From positions 58,866,773 through 58,930,772 of the forward strand of contig OW804095.1 of the NCBI GenBank assembly GCA_942159475.1: DNA of 64,000 nucleotides, given 5' to 3'. The translations under genes were made by a program, and so were the position numbers. Source of the stretch: Sthenelais limicola. Lineage: Eukaryota > Annelida > Polychaeta > Phyllodocida > Sigalionidae. The notes below the pieces were generated by a model, which worked only from the letters and a program-made list of their open reading frames with translations, was not told where the DNA came from and ran no database searches. Of this stretch, positions 36,651 to 48,600 are shown piece by piece (position 1 is the first letter of the stretch; each line of letters starts with the position of its first letter).

Positions 36651-39600
36651 CGTAATTCCTTTGACAAAACTCTGGTGCAAAAAAGACCATGAAAGAGTAT
36701 GTAAATTATGTTCATCACAATATATACCTCACTATATAAGGCGTCTTTACTTGAAGAATAGTTGAATAACATGTTTGATCAGGAAAGAACAGTTTTCAGC
36801 TTCTTCCCCCTTTCACCATATCTATCATGAATTATAATATATATACTCCACTAATAAAAATAATTTACTTACAAACGAGAATTGCCCTAAATAACAATTC
36901 ATGAATCAAACAAATAACGAAAGCTCCTACCCTCATGAAGTTGTGATAAATTTGGGTAAATGCCCCATGCAATACACAAAACAAAGAGTTGAGTTAAATT
37001 GTCATTGCCGACTTTATAGTGTTGAAGTCTGAGTGTTGAAACTAAATTAACTAAAATGGCTTTATATTCTTCTCTCAACTATAGAGTAGGTCGTATAGAT
37101 AAAGTCTGATATACATTCAAATATGTTGTCACACATATAAAGTTAAATGGAAATATGTAGTTCCAATAACCCTGGGTCGATTTCAAGTATGTATTGGGTT
37201 CAGCCTAGGTTTCGGTGCCGAGAAAAGGTATATGAAGCATCAGCCATGCCGTGGATTTCTTTTTGAAAGAGCAATGGCTGAAGTCACTCCATGTTCCTGT
37301 AAACAGACAGATCAAAATGTCTATAAATGGCCCATGGCTACATGAAATAGATCGTACGGACTTGACAAATACACCACACTGGAGGATCATCGACACCACG
37401 CTATGCATTATACCTTCCATCTAGGGCACTAAAATTTCATTGTTTATTTGTTTGTACGAACAGAATCACTCTCATGATATTTGAGCGAGTTAAGTATTTC
37501 CCAGGAAATATGCTAGGGGTCCCTTTTCAGCCTTAAAAGAATCCTGTATGAATAGTATACTATGCTAGCAAATACCCGTGCTACGCACGGGATTTGGAAG
37601 TGGAGCAGTCGGGCCCACATCTTCATTGCTCAATGTTCCCCCTTCCACTCTCTTTCTCTTTCAACTTCTTTCTTTAATATTACTTTAACTTTTGTAGTCA
37701 GTTGATCGCCAATATTCCAATAATAGTATAATATTGGTGGGCTATCTTACATGTGAAACATGTCTTCACGACTAACAGAGTATACTATTGGTAGACTTTA
37801 ATACAAAGTTATGCAGTTGTACTGTTTTCTTAATTTACCATGATCTGTGAAGCATTAAGGAAGTAAATCTGATGCAAGTATTCATTCATTTCTATGTAAT
37901 ATAATGTTATCAACCGACCAACACAGTATTATTGGTAGACTCTAGTACAGAGTCATATACCTGTCTCGTTCTTCTTAGATTACCATAAAACCTGTAAAGC
38001 ATTAAGGAAGTAAATCCGGTGCATATACTCAACAAAAAATTATTATATTCAACACTGTATAATGTAGTTATTTGTACTCTCCTAAATTACCCAACTTGTG
38101 AAACAATAAGGAAGCGAATCCGATGCTCAAAAATGCTACTATATTCAACACTTGTATTCAACTCGAGTATAGCATAAAGGTCCTCTAAATTAATGGTAAC
38201 TGTCGGCAGAAATGGAATTAAATTATCATATAGACATGTAGACCTTTTTGTCCTTTTCATACTGTATTATCAAAGTGTCTGGTAAATAAAAGATTTTCTT
38301 ATCTTATCTTAACTTAGTACCCGTATTTATATTGATACCTTTTAAGATTCTTCTTTTGGTCACTGTTATGCAACAGATACAGATTCAGATACAGATTCAG
38401 AGGCAATGTGAGATGGATACAGAGTGCTTGAGATCCAGATAGTATAACCGCGTGAAGGTAGCAGTGTTTTGCATGGTTATATTAGGCTATATCTATATAT
38501 TAAATGTTTGTTATCCCCCCCCCCCCCCCCCACTCCTGCTCCCTCCTAGTCCTACCTAGTGTCTCGCACACACGGCGGTGTGTGCGAGACGCTTTATGCC
38601 TGCTCGGGACCCTAGGGCTCCAATGTGATGGTGCCAATGGCGGTCAGCAGGTCCCAACGCATCCCCATAGGAATAGTATAGGAATATCGATAATCTATTT
38701 TAGAGCCTAGATGGATTATTTCTTCGGACAAAACTTGGAGAGGACATAATATCGTTGCGATTTATGGGTAAGGATGTCGGCTATAGGTATGTTTAATAGG
38801 AAAACGACACAATCAGGTTGAGTTCTGTAAGGTACTTGGGCCTTGACACTAAGGGCCCGGGGCGACGGAATGATTCGAAATATGCCAGCTGCGCCTGCCT
38901 TTCTCAAGGCGGTTTATGGTCGCCTCTCGTCGAGGCAAAGGGACAGAGAAAAATAGTAGATTTCACTTGACGTCACCCGGGTGGTTGGGGAATCCTACTG
39001 GCCGCCATGACAGGGGTCAATGCTATCCTGCTGTCTATATGGCGTGGTTATCAAAACAAAGTTGATAAACCTCACAACAGTGGATACTTGAGTAATACTA
39101 CACTAAAGAAAAATAAGCTAACCTATTAAGAAGGGTTTTTTGAGGCACATTAAAACTGGTAAAGGTTAAAACAGCCAGAAAACGGTATTTCAGTGAAATC
39201 TATGCATATAATGAAATAACAGGAAGGAGGGGGCAGAACATGTTCCTGACTAATGTTCATTCTTATGATGCAGCGTTGAACTCTGTTGCTATTCTAACAC
39301 GTTCTTTCTTATGACGCAGCATTGAACCTATTTGACTCACAACGTTCACTGGTTGTCCAGCTAGTGTTTTCTTAAGTTAAATTAAACTGGTGGGCGTAAA
39401 GGAAGTGGGTGTAAATTTAATTTGAAACCCTTATTAAACCCTAATTTTTTAAGGAAATCTCTCATAAAACATAGTGGAACGGGTTCCCACTATGCCAAAG
39501 CATGGCTACCGCGAAATTGGCAGCAATCCCTCCAGCACTTTGAGAGGAGATGCAGAGAATTACACTTTTCTCTTACAGAATTAATATTATAGATAGATAA

Positions 39601-42600
39601 TACATATGTTCACCACGATGTAATCCTTTACTTCCAAAGTAATTTTGTTTGGCATGAGCGCCTAAATTCTTTCCACACATGTATGCATGTGTTTTGTACA
39701 TGAAAGTTAGTGATCAAAACAGACGAGTGGTACTCTTCACCAGCTCTAGAGACAATTTAGCCCAGCCACCAATTTGTGGAGAGAACGCCGTTTTAGACAG
39801 GTTTATCTAGGTTTCATTGTTGTTAGCTTACTCCACGCAATTCTGTTCCCAAGAATATGCCAAAGCACTGGAAACTCCAGGAGCGTTATACCACGATAAT
39901 AGGCATTCCATACACTCTTGTTATGTCAGAGGGTAGACCCATTATTATTAGTTGGGAAGGAAGCTGATCGATATTCTACGAAAGCTAAGACCCATCACTA
40001 ACGATAGGACAGCCAACACTAAACATCAGAACTAAAGTACACTGAGACTTTCTTCATTGTGTTCTCGGGAGGACTGTAAATGGGGACGATCGATTTCCTG
40101 AATCGTAACATGAATTGTTTTCAGTTGTCTATAAATCATATAAAAGGTCAAGGTTTACAGTAGGCCGGATAAATATAGCACAACGCATTCCTCCCAATAA
40201 TTGAAAAGAAACTAGGCGAAATTCTGGTTTAAATCAGTATAAAGTCAATATTACCGTTACCTAGGTTCCAAAGATCGCTCCAATTTAAATGGTTTAAAGG
40301 CAGAATGTAAAAAGAGGGACAGAAAATTGTGTTCAATAAACTAAAATATCTTTCAGACCTAGGTGCTATAAACTATGAATCATTTGTTCAGCAGTAATGA
40401 CTATCAAGTCAAGCTTCTATGGGTAAATAATACTGCAAGGCCGTTACGTACTTTGACTTTCATGTGAGAAAAGACACTTTGTTAAACTTGAGATTGCCTT
40501 TTCAACCGCGTTCTCGCTATTATGTGTCAATAATTCTATTATAGCAGCATGGAAATTCCACACTGGATGTAAGTACTTTCAACACAGGGCTTTAGGCAAA
40601 AGCGAGAACAGACTCTTGTTATATTTCAACTAAATTATTCATTGAGACTAGCTGGCCTTTCATCCTACCAGTGTAAGAGGGAGCATTTACTTAGACCGGG
40701 GTCTGCTATTTTACATTAAAGCTAAGCCCTTCTAGCGAAGCAATCCAATTCAAAGAGGCCAGCAACGCAATTAAACTGCATGTACCAATATATTGGGTAG
40801 TCTGGAGAGGGATTCTGGTATCTTCCTCCGCCGATGTGCCCATTGGGAAAAGAGCTGAATATGGTCATAGGGAATCCGGGGATACAGCCGAGACGCACCT
40901 AGGCTTTACTTCTCCCGCATACCCTCATAAGTTCTGTGTCATCATAATTTGTTTTTAATCATTTAGGGCCAATATAATATTTATGGTTACATCTAAACTA
41001 AAAAATACGCCTTAAGGTTTATTCCCATTACCACGACCAGCCGGCCGATACTTACCGACTGTAATACTTTAACATTGTGTTTTTTGCCGTGCGGCGGCCG
41101 TACACCAATCGGCCGTTGTAATGTGAATGGGCCTTTATCCAGCATGGATGTCTTCAGACGTTGCCTACATTTAAAATAGAATAATAAAATATCAATAAAC
41201 GGCCACAGTCTACAAAAACACATTAGAATTCTCAACTCAAACAGTAGAAAAATATTATGAAATAGTATATAACTGTTCCAAATACCAAATAATTCAAGAG
41301 ATATATTAATTGTTTTCATGTGACTGAGGCTCCTCTGACTATCTAACCTTCGAGTACCTTATCAACTCCTTGTCTTTATTAACTGGTATTCCCTCCGGCT
41401 CACAACATAGTTTGATTGAGGATAGCATTGACTCAGTTCAGTACATATAACGAACCTCCACCGTGGCTAGATCAGATCTTGGATCCAAATAAAATCCATA
41501 TATAATAAGAAATAAAAATTACACTCTCATCTTCACCCTATCCTTAATCTTCCTCGCAAAGGTTGCTCTATCAACTTCAATCCTTGTTGCTTCTGCCAGG
41601 CTATTCCACAACACAAGACCTTTATAAAACACACTCCCTTTCATTCTCTCACTCTTTGGTCTATTCAATTTCATAATGTTTTCCCCTCTATTCCTTATTC
41701 ACGTTGTTAACCTTTTCGAATTGGTCTTATCTATCGTAAAGTAATTTTAAACAGGCAATTTCTGCTCGATTTTGTAGAGGAAGTAAACCAGATCGTTGTG
41801 TTAACTCCGCAGTTCCAAGAACGCTCCCAAAGACAACCCTTAGAGCGCTGTTCTAGGCTCGTTGAACCTTTTTAAACATACATTTACCAAAATTTAACAA
41901 TACAAAATTGGAGAACTCTAAATAAGGGAGAACATATGTCTTCATCATTTGGAGGCAAAGACTTTCTTTCATAAATTTGCGTCTACGCCGAATTTGTCCT
42001 ATTTTGTAGCTAGCCAAAACTATTTGATGTTCAAAGTGGTTCTTACTTTTGTACCCAGGTATTTAAACACTCTGACCCTTTCGACGGTAACCCCTATACA
42101 CATGAGCGGACCCACATTTTTGGAGATAGATTTTTTACCAAATAATATAAATAAATATGAATAATATATCTTTCATGCCTTTTCTAATACAAGTATCGGT
42201 TACTGTTATTACCTTTTCTTTATCAGTTATAAATAACAGTTTGACTGTTGGCCTGTTTTTCGGTTACTGTTATCTTATTACTTTTTCTTTATCATTTTGA
42301 CTGTTGGTCTGATTTTAGTGCATATATTGTCTATATATCTAATGTCTAATCAGTTATGCAACAGTATTAGGACCTACGTTATAAGTCTTTTGTTTTTAAA
42401 GATGTTTATTCAGCAGAGTGAAATTATGCAGTTACACACTATTCTCATTCGAGGCTGATGGTTATGAAAAAAGTTATCACATAAGTTCATTACATCGAAA
42501 AAAGAGTTTAAGTAATACATAAATATATAAATATACATTCTCAACTGTGAAAGTACCTAAAGATATGATGAGTACCCTTGAGATCTTTTCAGGTTGTAAT

Positions 42601-45600
42601 ATTCAAGGCTAATAATGACGTGGCATTATAGGGCATTGAATGGGTGGCGCCACCTTCACGACTTATAACTGAACTCTACCGCAAGTCTGGAATACACGCC
42701 ACTTGGACTCTCGCTTGCACCCTAGTCAGAAGGGAAATCCTTGTTGAGATAACCTCCGCCATGCCTCCCAAAGGGACGACTACCGCTAAAGCCGCTAAAA
42801 AGGCAGAAAAACTAAAGAAACAGGAGGAGGAGAGGCTTCTTAAACAGACTCAAATAATAGTCGACGACCATAAAGACGAGGAGGAAACTTATGAGGAGCA
42901 AGACTTCACGCCAGAGGAGAGGGCCGAGCACGCCAATATGGCGGAAGCCGCGGACGAGCATGCTTTACGGGATTCTGCCGGCGGGGAAGATGATGGACCG
43001 CCTCAGACGCCCAATAAAGTATTGCCCAGACGTGGATTACGAGCCAAAAGAAAGACTATTGTTACTCCGAAAAGGCGTGGAAGGCCCAAGAACGCCCCTA
43101 TAGTGTGTGCCAACCCGATGCAGCAAATGTCAGATATGCTACAACAGATCTGTACGACGGCCATTCAGACTGCGTCAGCGAGTGTCAGTCATCGTGACAG
43201 CTACACGAGGCAGCGGCAGTCGCCGCCCCCCTCTCAGCAAGTACATCGCACGCCCAAAAGGTCCAGAGTGGATGTTTCACAGATTGACTTTGAGCAATCT
43301 CAATCTGCTGACTCGGACGATACCATAGTGACGTTTAAACGCCCCCGGGAAAGGCAATATACAAGAGATAGCCACCGTCACCATCACGGACGGAGGAAGA
43401 AGAAGCATTGTGACTGTAGTGACAGTCCGCCTCTACGCAGCCGGCACCCGGCTAACTCATATAGATCACGCCAGCCCGCAGACAGCTCGGAGGAGTCAGC
43501 TTCGGATAGTGACTCTCTCCCCTCGCCCCGACGCTTGACCGCTAGACATCGTTCTTCGAAGGTGGTTAAGCGAGCCCTTGACGCACAGTACAGGTCTACA
43601 GGGAGACGAGGTAGGACTGAAATTTTTAGTGCGCCTGAAACTTCTCTACAGCCAGATATGGCGGCACGTATTAAGAAACAGAAGAGAGAGTTGTCCCTTG
43701 CTGAATATACCTGCAGCTTCGCACGCATGACCATGAATAGTGTTAAATACGGGTCGACATCGTGGTTTATGCTTCACCATCTCGCTACTCTAGCTGAGGA
43801 TACAGCTCTCCGCACCTGGGATTTGGCGCATGCATGGTCCCAAGCGTGCCTGGATCTTATTCTAGAGGAACAAAATGAGTGGTCGCACACTGACGTATTC
43901 AATGATTATCGTGTAAAAATGGCCTGGGACACGCAAGGAACAAAAAGCATGGAGAATAATATGAAGGCAAACAGCCAAGCAATTTGTAGAGACTTTAATT
44001 TTGACAACTGTGCTCACAAGAACAGCCACACGGATGGCAATACGAGGTTTCTACATGTGTGTGGATATTGTTATTTTGCAATGAAAGAGAGAGAGAACGC
44101 CCATGCCGTCAAGGATTGCCAAAATAAAAGAACAGCTCAAGCCAATTTACATAGCGGCGACGGCGCTGGCCGAAGGAATAACCAACCATTCCACAAGAAG
44201 CCAGCATCTCAGGCTTCAAAAAACTCTTAAACTCCTGTTCCATCATACAATCTCAAACGATCGGTGAGTTGACCAACTTTCAAGACAATCTAAAATGTGC
44301 AATTGACTCTGAAACTAATGAATATGTCAGCGTCAAAACATATGTGCCACGCCCCATCCAAGATGACGGCGCCCATACTAGCGAGAGCGGGGCAAGCCAA
44401 TATGGCAGCCGCTTCTCGTGTAAAATCTCGGGTCCCACGCGATTCTCACAAGGAACGAGAACACAACCAAAATGGCCGACATAAACACGAACACTCCGAC
44501 AGAAGCTATTCTGCCGCAGACAAATCTATCTCTAGAGTTAATATCAACAAAGTTGGTCCGATTCAAACCATTAAAAATGTGAACAGGAGAAACAGTGAAA
44601 CAATCGATGGCGCAATGTGTATTTCTAATGACAATTTTGTACAATTCCAGGCAGAAACTCACGCCCACGACCGAGAACTTGACTTCCAAACACAAGCGAG
44701 TGACGGCGAACAAGCCACGAGAGAGGTCCCTGCCTTTCTTCAAAACGTTCAATATCCACATTACGAACAGGCGTTTAATGAACAGGAACTAGTGACTAAT
44801 GACTTAGACGACTGTGAGTATGAATTAATTGACACTTCACCCGACAAAAGTGATAGTGATAGCCCACAGAACATTGCCTTTGATGCATATACAAACTGGC
44901 CTTACCCTGATCTATATATGGACTCTAAAATGGCTGGCATTTATGAAAAGGTTAAAATCTACAATGTTCCCAACTATAAAGGTGCAAAAATTCTGCTTGA
45001 GTCGACGCTAAATATTGAAAAATGGTCAGACATAGCCACGGGACACAAAGGCGACAAAATGGTGTTGGAAGGCGTTACCTTTGGTTTTCCGATGCAATAT
45101 GTCGGCGGGCCTCGCTATTATGCACAGTCAGTAGTGAATCATCCGTCAGCACAGCAACATATGGCGCATGTTCGAGATTATGTAAAAGAGGAGATGGAAC
45201 ATAACGCCATATTCGGACCGTACAAACGGCCTCCTTTCACGCAATGGTTAAATGTCAGTCCACTTATGACTCGTCCAAAATCTGATACAACCTCCAGGAG
45301 GATTATAGTGGACTACTCCTTCCCGGAGGGGGGTGTCAACGCCAAAATACACAAAAACCGATACAATTGTGCGCCAGCATATCACCAACTACCCACTATA
45401 AACTGTGCAGTCGAGATTATTCGAAAAATGGGCGTGGCTCCTGCAATGGCTGTCATCGACTTGAGCCGCGCATATAGACACTTTCCTCTCTGCCCGCTAG
45501 ACTGGCCGCTGACGGCAATCATGGTAGATGACGCCTATTACATCGATAAGGTGCTCCCCTTCAGGGCTCGCAGTTCTGCCTTTGTAATGCAATCTGTGGC

Positions 45601-48600
45601 GGAGTTTATAGTGCGTGCTTTGCAGAAGAAAGGTGTAACAGCAAAGCAATATTTGGACGATTTACTTATAATCGGTGAATCTGTTGAGGTAGTGAAATGT
45701 CAAATGCAATTAACAATTGAACTTTTTACAGATTTTTACAGATTTGGGACTACAAGTCGCACGCAAAAAGCTGCAAGGCCCTAGCCACGCAGTAAGGTGG
45801 CTTGGAATTGACATCAATACCCAAGAAAATCGTCTCTCAATACCTCTACCTAAACTTGCAGAAACAAGTTCCTGCTTGGCAAATACTCTGCGTCAACACC
45901 AAATAACAACAAGCGCCATGCAATCACTGGTCAGTAAGATTGCACACGTCGCCAAAATTATTGCACCTGCACGCCTTTTCATGCAACGACTTCTGGCTGG
46001 CCTCCGTGCAGCCGCAGGAGAGAAGGTCACCATCTCCCCGTACATAAAGTCCGACTTGAAGTGGTTTCTCAAATACACAGAAGCTTTCAACGGGAAAGCC
46101 ATAATTCCGCACCAACAAGTAGTGGAACACATATGGGCCGACGCTTGCCTCAAGGGAGGAGGTGCCACCAACGGTCACCACGCCTATATGTACACATTCA
46201 CGCCCGAAATGTTGTCTGAGAAATCCATCAACCACTTGGAGGCAATCAATTGCCTAGCAGCTGCTTGGTTCTTTACAAAATCCAGGCACGCCGGGGGCAT
46301 AATAAGGATTCATTGTGACAATACTGCGGCGGTGTTTGCCTATAGAGACGGTAGAGCTAGAGACCCGACTCTGGGTGCTTGCGCCAGGGCGCTCTGGTAT
46401 CATTCAATGAAATTTCAAGTCCGATATGAGTTTGTTCACGTCCCGGGCGTACAAATGGTCATAGCTGACGCACTCTCCCGGGCGGCTCTCTCTTCTGAAG
46501 AATTATTCAAAGCTAAAGACATTGCTAAAGAAAATGACATTTATATTTCCTGTGCTCGTGATAATATGTTCAACATTCGTATGTTCTATTAGGCAGGCAA
46601 CCTAGGCACCTCGTGGAAGCTGCTCAGGCCAGACAACGCCAAGCACATCGCCCGGGGACTGTCGCAAATTGGCATGCGGCCGTCAGGAAGTATATCGCAT
46701 TTTGCAAAGCTGTGGGCCATGATTTCAAGCAACCCTTTCCCGAGTTAATATGCTGGTTCATCGAATACTTAGCTAAGTATACAAAAAAAGTTCCTGCTAC
46801 TATCATAAACACTCTTACAGGCGTCAGGACGTTCTTCAAGCTGACGGGCTATGCCTTGGCTTCTCTCTACCACCCGCGGGTCGCCTACACCATAAGGGGC
46901 CTGCAATTGACGCTCAGGCATGTCCCCAAGCCGAAGCTTCCTGTCACGCCACAGATTTTGAAGAAAATATTAATGAATATACACCTCCTCGACTTTCCTA
47001 CGCACATCAGAGTGGCTATACTCGTCATGTATATGGGCATGTTGCGTCAGAGCAATCTCGCTCCCAGATCTGGTGCCTCCTTTGACGCCACTAGACATAT
47101 GACGCGGGGAGACTGCAGAATAGCATCGGACGGCTCATATATCTCCATAAAGTGGTCGAAATCAATGCAGTCATCGCGCCAGGCCACGATCTTATTTGTC
47201 CCGACGACAGATGATCCAGTGTTCTGCCTCCGCAGAGCCCTTCTACGCCACGACAAACAGGCGCCCCCAAGAGATTTGAGCTCTCCTCTCCTTCAATTCC
47301 CTAACGCCCGACACATGACCATTAACTACATCGTGACTCAATGGAAGGTGCTACTCCAGGCCTCACGCCTTGATTCACGCCTCTTTTCCTTACACAGCCT
47401 TCGCCGAGGGTCGGCGTCATATGCTTACAACACTGTCGGAGCCTCTCTCCAAGATGTTAAAACTCACGGGACGTGGGCGTCCGATGCGGTGGCGTCGTAT
47501 ATACGCCCCTTTTCTTCCACAAGAACCTCTGTTCATCACGCCCTAAAGAGAATCGCATAGCGAATCCCCTTGGTTATCTCTTTTAATACTCAACTATTTA
47601 TTACCCAGCAATCTCAACAGACAATGTGATATTTATGTGATATACTACACCATTTATTTTATTCAACAAAATGAAAATGTTCATCGCTGGACCTTCATAA
47701 CCTTTTACCCAAAATAATAAACAAAATCTATTTTAATTTACTCTTCGCCTCCTCATTTAATGAGGCTAATAATGACGTGGCATTATAGGGCATTGAATGG
47801 GTGGCGCCACCTTCACGACTTATAACTGAACTCTACCGCAAGTCTGGAATACACGCCACTTGGACTCTCGCTTGCACCCTAGTCAGAAGCGAAATCGCCC
47901 ACCCTCCGCCCTAAATCTTTTACCAAAAGACTTCACAAAAACTATTCCACGAACGGTTATCTCTTTTAATACTCAACTATTTATTACCCAGCAATCTCAA
48001 CAGACAATGTGATATTTATGCGATATACTACACCATTTATTTTATTCAACAAAATGAAAATGTTCATCGCTGGACCTTCATAACCTTTTACCCAAAATAA
48101 TAAACAAAATCTATTTTAATTTACTCTTCGCCTCCTCATTTAATGATCATAGCAATATTTTATGTCTTGTGTGATTATTTGATATTTTATGAGGGTGTAG
48201 AAATGCCACATCAGTCAATTCTTGTTATCCCGAATAATGATATCTGATCTAATCCCCGCCTAGCTTTTTTATTTGGAACTAATCTGGGCGACGCTCGTTC
48301 GTCTTTCAACACTCATTCATCCTTCCAGCTATGGTACAGTGATAGGGGATGAGCACCACATTATATGGTGCCCCATACTCCAACGCTTACATAAGAAAGA
48401 TAATTTAAGCTATAGATTAATATGCTATATCAAACAATCAACATCACGCAGGCATTTGAATTATCCAAATCCGTTAAGAACTAGCGAGACGGCAGTTAAT
48501 TTTCTAACAAATGTTTAGTTTCAGCACTGGAACCAGGTTCTTGTCTCTGACCAGGGGGCAGTGGCGATAAGTGCCCCTGGTGTTAAATTTCCACACCATA

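Larger units (their letters stand above)
33058..42605 (+). other. First part of intron 2 of the MS4A-like gene
   Basis: No conserved exon recognised. It holds (TA)n at about 36597-36649, a Helitron-like element from 37565, a 13-bp hairpin at 38561-38590, an inverted-repeat element at about 41014-41135 and a LINE remnant at 41517-42110. Other stretches are featureless A/T-rich DNA. Confidence 0.5.
42606..48146 (+). mobile_element. Ngaro-type tyrosine-recombinase retrotransposon, structurally complete
   Basis: About 5.54 kb. The order is repeat A1, gag, RT-RNase H, tyrosine recombinase, B1, A2, B2: the split direct repeats known for Ngaro elements. A1/A2 (134 bp) and B1/B2 (192 bp) differ by one base per pair. 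B1 and A2 abut. No target duplication is visible at the outer edges, as expected for YR integration. The RT frame carries a 10-bp duplication that inactivates this copy. It lies sense-strand inside intron 2 of the MS4A-like gene, and a LINE C-terminal fragment starts about 130 bases past its right end. Confidence 0.95.

Noticed and set aside
36571..36772. ORFs rich in IYIYIY on both strands
   Set aside because: Translation of the (AT)n microsatellite.
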